Shown piece by piece: positions 1-7,279 of a stretch of DNA of 64,000 nt (the stretch's first letter is position 1; the number at the start of each line of letters is the position of its first letter). A program made the translations under genes and the position numbers. A model generated the notes under the pieces. It had not been told where the DNA came from, made no database searches, and saw only the letters and a list, made by a program, of their open reading frames with translations. Origin of the DNA: Lentzea sp. NBRC 102530 (GTDB taxonomy: Bacteria > Actinomycetota > Actinomycetes > Mycobacteriales > Pseudonocardiaceae); NCBI RefSeq assembly GCF_030269365.1, contig NZ_BSTF01000005.1, forward strand, positions 62,001-126,000. The letters run 5' to 3'.

Positions 1-1
1 G

Positions 2-262
2 GTGCGGGCCGCGGAGCTGCAGCGCTGGTCGGCCAGCGAGGAGTACCGCGAGATCCTCACCGGCACGTACCCGCGCCGCGAGGACGACCGGCCCACGACC
101 AACCTGACCGACGACATCAAGGGCGCCGCCCGGTCGTACCGGGAGTCCATGAACAACTCCGCCGACCCGCTGATCAAGACGATCAACGACATCGGCGAGT
201 CGGTCATGGGCGCGGCCGGCAAGCTCTGGAGCAAGGTTGCTCCGAACGGCCCAGCGGAGTAG
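2..262 (+). CDS. C-terminal part of an unrecognised protein (5' end outside window)
   Basis: An open frame runs in from the left edge and stops with TAG at 260-262, giving about 86 residues. A GTG sits at position 2, but nothing shows it is the true start, so this is best read as the 3' end of a longer gene. The visible part is hydrophilic, has many Asp, Glu, Arg and Asn residues, no membrane segment, and a weakly amphipathic end. I do not recognise the family. It lies 15 bp upstream of the first protease gene on the same strand. Confidence 0.55.
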   Translation: MRAAELQRWSASEEYREILTGTYPRREDDRPTTNLTDDIKGAARSYRESMNNSADPLIKTINDIGESVMGAAGKLWSKVAPNGPAE

Positions 263-277
263 CTACCATCTGGAGTC

Positions 278-1054
278 ATGAGACGACTCCTGGTGTTGGT
301 TCTCTCCGCTTTGCTGGCCTCCACGGGCACCGCCGCCGCCGACGAGCAGGTCGTCGGCGGCGAGCGGGCGTCCATCAAAGCCAATCCGTGGGTCGTCTAC
401 CTGGTCGACGACCGGGGGCTCCAGTTCTGCGGCGGCACGATCGTCGCCCCCGCGAAGGTCCTCACCGCGGCCCACTGCGCCTTGGGCCGGGCCGCCCGCG
501 AACTCCAGGTCGTCGCCGGCCGCGAGGACAAGCAGGACCGCCAGTCCGGCGTCGTCGCCGACGTGGCCAAGATCTGGATCCACAAGCAATACGTGTCGGC
601 TGACCAGGGCGAGGACCTGGCCGTCCTCACGCTGAAGGACGAGCTCCCGTACACCCCGCTGCCGCTCGCCGAACTCACCGACCGGGCGCTCTACCAGCCC
701 GGCACCGAACTGCGCGCCCTCGGCTGGGGCCGCACCGCCGAGAACGGCAAGACCTCCCGCTACCTGATGCAGGCCACCGTCCCGGTCCTGCCCGACAGCT
801 TCTGCGTCGACACCTACCCGCAGTTCGTGAAGACCGACATGTTCTGCGCGGGCTTCGAGGGCGGCAAGGTCGACACCTGCCAGGGCGACTCCGGCGGCCC
901 GATCGTGGCGGACGGCAAGCTCGTCGGCGTCACCTCCTGGGGCGAGGGCTGCGCGCGCAAGAACAAGCCGGGCGTCTACGTCCGCATCTCCCGCTACGCC
1001 AAGGACCTTCACCCGGTGGTGGACGCTGTGCCGCCGGCGGTTGTCGAGCCGTAG
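278..1054 (+). CDS. Secreted trypsin-like serine protease (S1A) no. 1
   Basis: 258 residues. A Sec signal peptide (about 1-21, ending AAA-D) is followed by a very short propeptide and the mature start VVGG at 25-28, as in zymogens cut to free Val/Ile16. The catalytic triad is complete: His66 in TAAHC, Asp113 in EDLAVL, Ser205 in GDSGGP. Asp199, six residues before the Ser, is the S1-pocket Asp that gives cleavage after Arg/Lys. Cys pairs typical of bacterial trypsins are present. ATG 278 has GGAG just upstream. It is the first of three S1 genes in 3 kb. The natural substrate is unknown; a degradative role in the medium is inferred. Confidence 0.93.
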   Translation: MRRLLVLVLSALLASTGTAAADEQVVGGERASIKANPWVVYLVDDRGLQFCGGTIVAPAKVLTAAHCALGRAARELQVVAGREDKQDRQSGVVADVAKIWIHKQYVSADQGEDLAVLTLKDELPYTPLPLAELTDRALYQPGTELRALGWGRTAENGKTSRYLMQATVPVLPDSFCVDTYPQFVKTDMFCAGFEGGKVDTCQGDSGGPIVADGKLVGVTSWGEGCARKNKPGVYVRISRYAKDLHPVVDAVPPAVVEP

Positions 1055-1076
1055 TCCACTCGGTACTCCTGGAACC

Positions 1077-1973
1077 ATGCGACTGCCGGCGGTTCTGGTC
1101 CTGCTCGTGCTGATGGCCACTCCGGCGCACAGCACACCCAGGATCGTCGGCGGTGTGCCGGTCGACGACGTCGCCGAGGCGCCGTGGGTGGTGGCCCTGA
1201 CGACAACGTCCGGCGCGCAGTTCTGCGGCGGAGCGCTGCTCGGCCCGACGCAGGTCGTCACGGCGGCGCACTGCGTGCAGGGCCGCGAACCCGCCTCGAT
1301 CACGGTCGTCGGCGGCCGGCTGGACCTGCGCACGGACGTCGGCGTGACCACCGCCGGTGCGTCCTACCGGCTCGTCGACGGGTACGTGACTCCCTCCCGC
1401 GGCAAGGACATCGCCCTGCTGACGCTCGCGGAACCGTTGCCGTACCAGCCGCTCCCGGTCGCCGACCCCGGCGTGCACATGCCGGGCACGGTCGGGGTCG
1501 TGTACGGCTGGGGCAGGCAGGCGGAGCACGACACGAACAAGAGCCCGTTGCTGCACAAGGCCTTCGTCCCGATCTGGGCGGACGGCCAGTGCGCCGCGAC
1601 CTACGCGCGCTACGACGCGCAGTCGATGTTCTGCGCGGGCTACCCGGACGGCGGCATCGACGCCTGCATCGACGACTCGGGCGGCCCGTACGTGGTGAAC
1701 GGCCGCTTGGCGGGCATCGTCTCGTGGGGCATCGGCTGCGCCAGGCCGAACGCGCCAGGCGTCTACACGCGGGTCACGACCTACCTGACCCCGAAACCTC
1801 AGACGACCAGCCCCACTGACATCGTCAGGAACACCGCGGCGCACACCGCGTCCAGCGCGGTGGTGACCCCGGGCCGCTTCAACCGCCCGGCGACCCGGGA
1901 AGCCGCCAGCACGATCATCAACTCCCACACCGCCGCCAGCCCCAGGAACACCACGGCCAGCATGGCGAGCTGA
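1077..1973 (+). CDS. Trypsin-like protease paralogue with altered oxyanion hole and run-on C terminus
   Basis: 298 residues from ATG 1077, chosen because it begins the signal peptide (MRLPAVLVLL...); an upstream in-frame ATG at 1041 would put a hydrophilic stretch in front of it. His65 (TAAHC), Asp111 (KDIALL), Ser201 and S1 Asp195 are present. However, the active-site motif reads DACIDDSGGP instead of DxCQGDSGGP: the residue equivalent to chymotrypsin Gly193, which forms the oxyanion hole, is Asp199, and Gln192 is Ile. The trypsin fold ends near residue 240; residues 241-298 are translated from DNA that encodes the end of the convergent LysE gene. It may be a weak or inactive protease (inference). 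Confidence 0.82.
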   Translation: MRLPAVLVLLVLMATPAHSTPRIVGGVPVDDVAEAPWVVALTTTSGAQFCGGALLGPTQVVTAAHCVQGREPASITVVGGRLDLRTDVGVTTAGASYRLVDGYVTPSRGKDIALLTLAEPLPYQPLPVADPGVHMPGTVGVVYGWGRQAEHDTNKSPLLHKAFVPIWADGQCAATYARYDAQSMFCAGYPDGGIDACIDDSGGPYVVNGRLAGIVSWGIGCARPNAPGVYTRVTTYLTPKPQTTSPTDIVRNTAAHTASSAVVTPGRFNRPATREAASTIINSHTAASPRNTTASMAS

Positions 1974-2407
1974 GGCGCCGGTTCACCCGATCCGATGAAC
2001 TGCGGCAGGAACGCCAGCGAGAACAGGATCATCTTCGGGTTCGTGATGTTGGTCAGGAAGCCCTGCCGGAACGGCCGCGAGCTCATGACCTCGACGGGCT
2101 CCTCGCCGGACCGCCTCAACAGCCCCCGCGTGATGGAAACCGCCAGGTAGAGCAGGTAGCCGGCGCCGATCCACCGCAGGGCCGTGAGCACCATCGGGTA
2201 CCGCGCGAGCACCACGCCGAGCCCGGAGATCACCAGCCCCACCTGGACGGCGGCAGCCGTGTGGATCCCGCCCAGCGCGAGCAGCCCGGCCCGCGTCCCC
2301 GACCGCAGTGACGTGCGCAGGAGCAGGAACGCGTCCACGCCGGGGGTCACGATGACGACCGCGCACGCGATGAGGAAGGCCGGAACCTGGCCGAAGTCGA
2401 ACAACAC
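1799..2407 (-). CDS. LysE/RhtB-family amino-acid exporter
   Basis: 202 residues, about six hydrophobic segments, and family hallmarks: an N-terminal TPG motif (VIVTPGVDAFLLL) and LTNITNPKMILF with the conserved NPK in the middle of the protein. LysE-type permeases export amino acids or related small molecules through the cytoplasmic membrane; the substrate cannot be told from sequence. GTG 2407 follows a G-run that could serve as a ribosome site. The 3' 175 bp overlap the tail of the preceding protease gene on the other strand. It lies between two trypsin genes and shares no obvious operon. Confidence 0.9.
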   Translation of the reverse strand: MLFDFGQVPAFLIACAVVIVTPGVDAFLLLRTSLRSGTRAGLLALGGIHTAAAVQVGLVISGLGVVLARYPMVLTALRWIGAGYLLYLAVSITRGLLRRSGEEPVEVMSSRPFRQGFLTNITNPKMILFSLAFLPQFIGSGEPAPQLAMLAVVFLGLAAVWELMIVLAASRVAGRLKRPGVTTALDAVCAAVFLTMSVGLVV

Positions 2408-2555
2408 CGTACATACCCCCGTGATCTACCTCACTGGCCGTAAAATCTCCGGCCGAACGGAAAACTAGCACAAGAATCTCCGGTTTTGACGCCGTCCTAG
2501 CGCGATCGCTACCGTTGGTGACCGATCGTCCACCTGGCGCAACGAGGAGTGGTCC

Positions 2556-3290
2556 GTGAGGGGTAAGCGGCTTGCCGTGCTGGTAGCGGTGATCGCGCTG
2601 GTCAGCGGTGGTACGTCCGCCGATGCGATCGTCGGGGGGACACCCGCGCGGGTGGCGGACACCCCGTGGGTTGTGGCGATCACCACCACGGACGGTCAGC
2701 TGATCTGCGGTGGCGCGCTCGTCGCCGAGAACAAGGTCATGACGGCCGCGCACTGCGTCACGCTGAAGGGCGTGCTCGGCAAGAACCAGCGCCCGCCGGA
2801 GCAGCTGCGCGTCGTCGCGGGCCGCACGGACCTGCGCGACAAGGCCGAGGGTGTGGACGCGGCGGTGAGCGGCGTGTGGCGGCACCCGGACTACGTCGAG
2901 GTCACCAAGGGCGACGACGTGGCGATCCTGACGCTCGCGCGGCCGGTGCCGTACCGGACGATCGCGCTCGGCGAGGTCGGGGACGACGGCGTGGTGCTCG
3001 GCTGGGGCCGCACCGCCGAGAACGTCCCGCCCGCCCTGTCGCTGCGCAAGGTGACGGTGCCGATCCTGTCCGACTCCGAGTGCCTGCTGAAGGAACCCGA
3101 CTACCGGCCGGGCGCGATGCTGTGCGCCGGGCGAGGCGGTCGGGACGCGTGCACGGGTGACTCGGGCGGGCCGCTCGTGGTGCGCGGCAGGCTCGCCGGA
3201 GTCGTGTCGTTCGGCCGGGGCTGCGCACGGCCGGACGAACCCGGTGTCTACACCCGGCTCGCGAACTACCGGCAGACGCTGGGCTTCTGA
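2556..3290 (+). CDS. Secreted trypsin-like serine protease no. 3
   Basis: 244 residues from GTG 2556, preceded by an AACGAGGAG ribosome site. The signal peptide covers about residues 1-23, and the mature N terminus is IVGG at 25-28, almost directly after the cleavage site, so the propeptide would be only a residue or two. Triad: His66 (TAAHC), Asp121 (DVAIL), Ser203 (GDSGGP); Asp197 marks trypsin specificity. Compared with protease no. 1 it has an extra surface loop of about 8 residues after the His (around 70-80). An independent 148-bp upstream region separates it from the divergent lysE, so it probably has its own promoter. Confidence 0.93.
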   Translation: MRGKRLAVLVAVIALVSGGTSADAIVGGTPARVADTPWVVAITTTDGQLICGGALVAENKVMTAAHCVTLKGVLGKNQRPPEQLRVVAGRTDLRDKAEGVDAAVSGVWRHPDYVEVTKGDDVAILTLARPVPYRTIALGEVGDDGVVLGWGRTAENVPPALSLRKVTVPILSDSECLLKEPDYRPGAMLCAGRGGRDACTGDSGGPLVVRGRLAGVVSFGRGCARPDEPGVYTRLANYRQTLGF

Positions 3291-3303
3291 TATCCACGGT
3301 GAG

Positions 3304-3762
3304 GTGCGAACCACACAGTTTCCCGCCACCCTGCGGCGGCAGTGGGGCCTCGACCTGAGCCCCGACCAGCTCTACGCCATCCTGCGGCTGCGGCAGGACG
3401 TCTTCGTCGTGGAGCAGAACTGCGTCTACGCCGACGTCGACGGCCGCGACCTCGAGCAGGGCACACGGCACTTCTGGCTGGAAGCGGAAGGCTCGCACGA
3501 GCCGCTCGCGTACCTGCGCCTGCTCGAGGAACCCGACGGCACGTTCCGGATCGGCCGCGTCGCGACCGCGCGCATGGCCCGCGGCCGCGGCTACAGCCGC
3601 CGGCTCATGCAGGCCGCGCTCGCGGACGTCGGCAGCACACCGTCAGTGCTCGACGCGCAGACGTACGTCGCCGACTTCTACGCGTCGTTCGGGTTCGTCG
3701 CCGAAGGCGCCGAGTTCATCGAGGACGGGATTCCACACCTGCGGATGCGGCGCTCTCCCTGA
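3304..3762 (+). CDS. GNAT acetyltransferase, ElaA type
   Basis: 152 residues from GTG 3304, which has GGTGAG upstream; the frame is open further upstream but that part is antisense-like and overlaps the protease gene. The N-terminal block (LYAILRLRQDVFVVEQNC, then YADVDGRDLE) is the signature of the ElaA subfamily of GCN5-like N-acetyltransferases, and R-x-x-R/G-x-G/A appears as RMARGRGYSRRL, the acetyl-CoA pyrophosphate loop. The acceptor of ElaA proteins is not established. The last 47 bp overlap the 3' end of bioF on the other strand. Confidence 0.88.
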   Translation: MRTTQFPATLRRQWGLDLSPDQLYAILRLRQDVFVVEQNCVYADVDGRDLEQGTRHFWLEAEGSHEPLAYLRLLEEPDGTFRIGRVATARMARGRGYSRRLMQAALADVGSTPSVLDAQTYVADFYASFGFVAEGAEFIEDGIPHLRMRRSP

Positions 3763-4915
3763 TCACGCGCACCGCGCGCTCGATGTCGGCCTCGGTCAGA
3801 TCGGCGCGCGCGGTGAGCCGCAGCCTGCTGATCTGGTCCGGCACCGACGGCGGCCGGAAGCAGCCGACGACGACACCGCTCATGCGGCACGTCTCCGCCC
3901 ACCGCAACGCCTGCTCGGGCCCCGGTGCCCGCACGCTCACGACGGCCGCGGTCGGCGTGCTGACCTGGAAACCGGCTTCCTTGAGCCGGTTGCTCAGCTC
4001 GTGCGCCACGGTCAGCGCCCGTTCGGGACGGTCCGGCTCCTCGCGCAGGATCCTGATCGCCGCGAGGGCCGCCGCGGCGCTGCTCGGCGCGAGGCCGGTG
4101 TCGAAGATGAACGGCCGCGCGGTGTCGATCAGGTGCTTGATCACGCGTGATGGACCGAGCACCGCGCCGCCCATCGCGCCGAGCGACTTGCTCAGCGTCA
4201 GCGTGGTGATCACGTCCGGCTGCTTGATGAGGCCCGCCTCCGCGACGGCGCCGCGGCCGCCCGGTCCGACGACGCCGAGGCCGTGCGCGTCGTCGACCAC
4301 CAGCGCCGCACCGGTCTCGCGGCACACGTCGTGCAGTTCGTTCAGCGGGGCGATGTCGCCGTCGACGCTGAACACCGAGTCCGTGACGACGATCGCGCGC
4401 CGCTTCCCGCGGGTCTCCAGCGCGTGCCGGACCTTGCGGACGTCGCAGTGGTCCGCGACGACGACGTCGGCCTTCGACAGCCGCGTGCCGTCGATCAGCG
4501 ACGCGTGGATGTGCTGGTCCGCGACGATCGCCGTGCCGGGGCCGGACAACGCCGTGACCGCGGCCAGGTTCGCCATGTAGCCGCTGCTGAACACCAGCGC
4601 GGACTGCGAGCCGCAGAAGTTCGCGAGTTCGAACTCCAGCTCGGCGTGCAGCTCGGTCGAGCCCGTGACCAGGCGCGATCCCGTGGACCCCGCACCCCAC
4701 TTCAGCGTGGCGGCCGCGGCGGCGCCGGCGACGCGCTTGTCCTTGGCGAGGCCCAGGTAGTCGTTGCTCGCGAGGTCGAGGTCCGTCGAGTCCGACGTGC
4801 GCGGCCGCAGCCGCCGGGTCAGACCGGCCTTGGCCCGCGCTTCGGAGCGGACGTCGATCCAGTCGAACGTCGCCTCACCAGGACTGGAAATCGCCTCAGT
4901 TGTGCTCACGGTCAC
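3716..4915 (-). CDS. bioF: 8-amino-7-oxononanoate synthase (biotin biosynthesis)
   Basis: 399 residues from GTG 4915 (GGGAG nine bases upstream; a second in-frame GTG at 4909 is possible). PLP-dependent alpha-oxoamine synthase: condenses pimeloyl-ACP/CoA with L-alanine to 8-amino-7-oxononanoate, the first ring-forming step of biotin synthesis. Visible hallmarks are ASNDYLGLA near the N terminus, GSTGSRLVTG, the DDAHGLGVVG aspartate/histidine motif that holds the cofactor, and the lysine in TLTLSKSLGAMGG. Length matches BioF (about 385). It is divergent from the P450 gene with only 28 bp between starts; no other bio gene is nearby. Confidence 0.88.
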   Translation of the reverse strand: MTVSTTEAISSPGEATFDWIDVRSEARAKAGLTRRLRPRTSDSTDLDLASNDYLGLAKDKRVAGAAAAATLKWGAGSTGSRLVTGSTELHAELEFELANFCGSQSALVFSSGYMANLAAVTALSGPGTAIVADQHIHASLIDGTRLSKADVVVADHCDVRKVRHALETRGKRRAIVVTDSVFSVDGDIAPLNELHDVCRETGAALVVDDAHGLGVVGPGGRGAVAEAGLIKQPDVITTLTLSKSLGAMGGAVLGPSRVIKHLIDTARPFIFDTGLAPSSAAAALAAIRILREEPDRPERALTVAHELSNRLKEAGFQVSTPTAAVVSVRAPGPEQALRWAETCRMSGVVVGCFRPPSVPDQISRLRLTARADLTEADIERAVRVIRESAASAGVESRPR

Positions 4916-4943
4916 CGCCTGAGTCTCCCATCCGGCCGCTAGC

Positions 4944-6014
4944 GTGCCGCTCGTGGACCTGTTCACCTTCACGCGCGCCGAACTCACCTCGCCGGTGCAG
5001 TTCCTCGGCGGCCGCTGGGTGGTGTCCGACTACGACGACGTGCGTGCCGTGCTCGCCGATCCCGTCACGTACCTGCCCGACAACGCGCTGACCGCCGTGA
5101 CGCCGGTGGCTCCGGCGGCGTTGCGGTCGCTGGTCCGCGCCCGCTTCTCGCTTCCGCCGACGCTCGCGAACAACGGGTCCGATTCACACGCTGACCTGCG
5201 GCGACTCGTGGCGTCCTTCTTCACGGCCACGCGCGTTGCCGCAGCGGAGCCTCGCATCGAAGCCCTTGTTCTGGAACGCCTGGGTGGCACGGATCTCGTG
5301 CGGGACCTCGCCTGGGACCTCCCCGCGATCGTGCTGATGGACCTGCTCGGGCTGCCCAATGTCGACGTACCGACTTTGAAGCGGTGGAGCACGGGGTCGC
5401 TGGAGTTCTTCTGGGGCGACATCACCCGCGAACGCCAGCTGGAGCTGGTCGGCGACGTCGGCGACTTCCACCAGTGGCTGGTCAAGCGCTACCACGCCCG
5501 CGACGGCGGGCTGTTCTGCGCGCTGGCCGACGCCGGTGTGTCGGCGGAGGACTCCGCGGGTCTCTGCTACTTCCTGCTGATCGCCGGCCAGGAGACGACG
5601 ACCCAGCTGCTGTCCACGGCGTTGCGGCGCGCGTTGCAGGACCGGGAGCTGTGGGCGCGGCTGCCCGAGCCCGGCGTCGCGGAGGCGTTCGTCGAGGACG
5701 TGCTGCGGACCGAGACACCCGTGGTGACCTGGCGGCGGCTGACCGCGCGTGAGGTCGTTCTGTCCGGTGTGCGCGTTCCGGCCGGTGCGGAGCTCGTGTT
5801 GTTGTTGAGCGGTAAGGAAACCGACCCGCGCCACCTGGCGTTCGGCTACGGCCGCCACTTCTGCCTCGGCGCGGGGCTGGCCCGGCTGGAGGTCGCCGTG
5901 ACGTTGCGCACGGTGGCTCGGCACGAACCGTCGTTGCACCTGGTCGGGCCGCGGCCGGAGTGGCTGAACCTGCTGTCCTTCCGCGCCCCGAAGTCGGTGG
6001 CTGTGAGCCGCTGA
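4944..6014 (+). CDS. Atypical cytochrome P450
   Basis: 356 residues from GTG 4944 (GTG 4953 also possible; no clear ribosome site, so leaderless initiation is likely). Recognisable P450 landmarks: I-helix AGQETT at 214-219 and heme loop FGYGRHFCLG with thiolate Cys307. Two things are wrong for a standard enzyme. The K-helix ExxR reads DVLR (252-255), so the invariant Glu is Asp, and the segment between the beta sheet (LVLLLSG) and the heme loop is about 15 residues short, lacking the usual NRDPxxFxxPxxF meander. The total is also 40 residues below the usual 400. It is divergent from bioF, which recalls pimelate-forming BioI, but this link is speculation. Confidence 0.8.
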   Translation: MPLVDLFTFTRAELTSPVQFLGGRWVVSDYDDVRAVLADPVTYLPDNALTAVTPVAPAALRSLVRARFSLPPTLANNGSDSHADLRRLVASFFTATRVAAAEPRIEALVLERLGGTDLVRDLAWDLPAIVLMDLLGLPNVDVPTLKRWSTGSLEFFWGDITRERQLELVGDVGDFHQWLVKRYHARDGGLFCALADAGVSAEDSAGLCYFLLIAGQETTTQLLSTALRRALQDRELWARLPEPGVAEAFVEDVLRTETPVVTWRRLTAREVVLSGVRVPAGAELVLLLSGKETDPRHLAFGYGRHFCLGAGLARLEVAVTLRTVARHEPSLHLVGPRPEWLNLLSFRAPKSVAVSR

Positions 6015-6033
6015 CCTGAGGTTTGATGCTGGG

Positions 6034-6996
6034 GTGATGAACCGACAGCTCTCGGGAGTCCGCAGGAAGACGTTGCTGGAGTCGCTCGGCCCGGTGCCGG
6101 ACGTCGACCCCGACCGCTACGGCGACGGCGGCCCGGTGGGCGCGCTGGAGGAGCGGGTGGCCGCGTTGCTCGGCACCGAGGCGGCCTTGTTCGTGCCGAC
6201 CGGGACGATGGCGCAGCAGATCGCGTTGCGCTGCTGGGCCGACCGCACCCACAACCCGATCGTCGCGATGCACCCCGCCGCGCACCCGTTGCAGCACGAG
6301 GACGAGGCGTTGACCGTGCTGTCCGGGTTGCGGCCGATCAAGGTGCGCAACGCCGACGTCGGCACGTGCCCCGAGCCGTTCGGGACGCTGCTGCTGGAGG
6401 TGCCGGACCGCGAGGCCGGATTCGTGCTGCCTTCGTGGGACGAGCTGGTGTCGGTGGTGGACCTCGCCCGCGAACGGGACGCGGTCGTGCACCTCGACGG
6501 CGCGCGGCTGTGGGAGAGCACGCACGGCCTGGGCAAGCCGTTGCCCGAGATCGCGGGGCTGTTCGACTCGGTCTACGTGTCGTTCTACAAGTCGCTGGAG
6601 GGCATCTCCGGCGCGGCGCTCGCCGGGACGCGGGACTTCGTCGAGCAGGCACGGGTCTGGCGGCACCGCTACGGCGGCATGCTGTTCCAGCAGTGGCCTG
6701 CGGCGTTGTCGGCGTTGCACGGCCTGGACACGGTCCTGCCCAAGCTCGGTTCGTACGTCGCGCACGCCAAGGTCGTCGCCGCCGCGATGGACCAGCCCGA
6801 ACCGCACACGCACCAGTTCGCGCTGCACCTGCCCGGCGATCCGGCTCGGCTCAAGGAGCTGAGCGGGAAGTTCCTCGGCGGGTTCTGGCAGGACGGGCAG
6901 CTGGCCAAGACCGAGGTGACCGTGGCCGAGCCCGCGCTGGAGTGGACGGGCGACGAGGTCAGAGCGGCGTGGAAGGAGTTCCTCGCGCTGATCTAG
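6034..6996 (+). CDS. Threonine-aldolase-like PLP enzyme (beta-eliminating lyase fold)
   Basis: 320 residues from GTG 6034 (ATG 6037 equally possible; a G-run lies upstream). The fold-type I aldolase family: FVPTGTMAQQIAL near 53-65, HLDGARLW with cofactor Asp155, and the PLP lysine Lys186 in SFYKSLEGISGAALAG. Low-specificity threonine aldolases cleave threonine/allo-threonine to glycine and acetaldehyde; this homologue could act on another beta-hydroxy amino acid. It is 20 bp downstream of the P450 and may be co-transcribed. Its TAG stop is part of the first copy of a palindromic repeat. Confidence 0.85.
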   Translation: MMNRQLSGVRRKTLLESLGPVPDVDPDRYGDGGPVGALEERVAALLGTEAALFVPTGTMAQQIALRCWADRTHNPIVAMHPAAHPLQHEDEALTVLSGLRPIKVRNADVGTCPEPFGTLLLEVPDREAGFVLPSWDELVSVVDLARERDAVVHLDGARLWESTHGLGKPLPEIAGLFDSVYVSFYKSLEGISGAALAGTRDFVEQARVWRHRYGGMLFQQWPAALSALHGLDTVLPKLGSYVAHAKVVAAAMDQPEPHTHQFALHLPGDPARLKELSGKFLGGFWQDGQLAKTEVTVAEPALEWTGDEVRAAWKEFLALI

Positions 6997-7008
6997 CGAC
7001 GTCGCTCA
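6993..7008. promoter_or_regulatory. Palindrome copy 1 (AGCGACGTCGCT)
   Basis: CTAGCGACGTCGCTCA contains a perfect 12-bp palindrome. The identical 16-mer recurs at 7077-7092, 84 bp downstream, about eight helical turns. This copy includes the stop codon of the aldolase gene. The pair frames the stretch where the corrin operon promoter should lie, so it may be a two-site operator; the protein that would bind it is unknown. Confidence 0.5.
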
Positions 7009-7076
7009 AATCGGTGGCGGCACCCCGACACGACCGTCTGAACACGAATGCACCGGCACCGTTTTGATCGACGCCA

Positions 7077-7092
7077 CTAGCGACGTCGCTCA
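7077..7092. promoter_or_regulatory. Palindrome copy 2 (AGCGACGTCGCT)
   Basis: Exact second copy of the 16-mer at 6993-7008, located just before the cobalamin riboswitch. Two identical palindromes on the same DNA face suit cooperative binding of a dimeric repressor or activator, or DNA looping over the promoter. Inference only. Confidence 0.5.
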
Positions 7093-7138
7093 CCTGGCTG
7101 TTGGACCCTGCCGTGCGAAATGCGACGATGCCGGGGCT

Positions 7139-7240
7139 GTGAGGGGAGTGCGAGGAAGCCGGTGGAACTCCGGCGCCGTCCCGCGACTGTGACCGGTTCT
7201 CCGAAGCCGGGAGTCAGGAACTCGTCCCCCTCTTCACCTC
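7139..7240 (+). promoter_or_regulatory. Cobalamin (B12) riboswitch
   Basis: The stretch has the conserved core of the cobalamin aptamer: GCCGGTGGAACTCCGGC (7158-7174), CCGTCCCGCGACTGTGA and the downstream B12 box GAAGCCGGGAGTCAGGAAC (7203-7221). Flanking GTGAGGGG and CCCCCTCTTCAC can close the P1 stem. It lies 40 bp before the ATG of the chelatase gene, so adenosylcobalamin probably lowers expression of the whole corrin operon, by translation control or premature termination; no obvious terminator with a U-run is seen. Confidence 0.93.
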
Positions 7241-7279
7241 ACCGCGGGCGTGGACACCCGAGGAAGGACTTCGCTGAGC

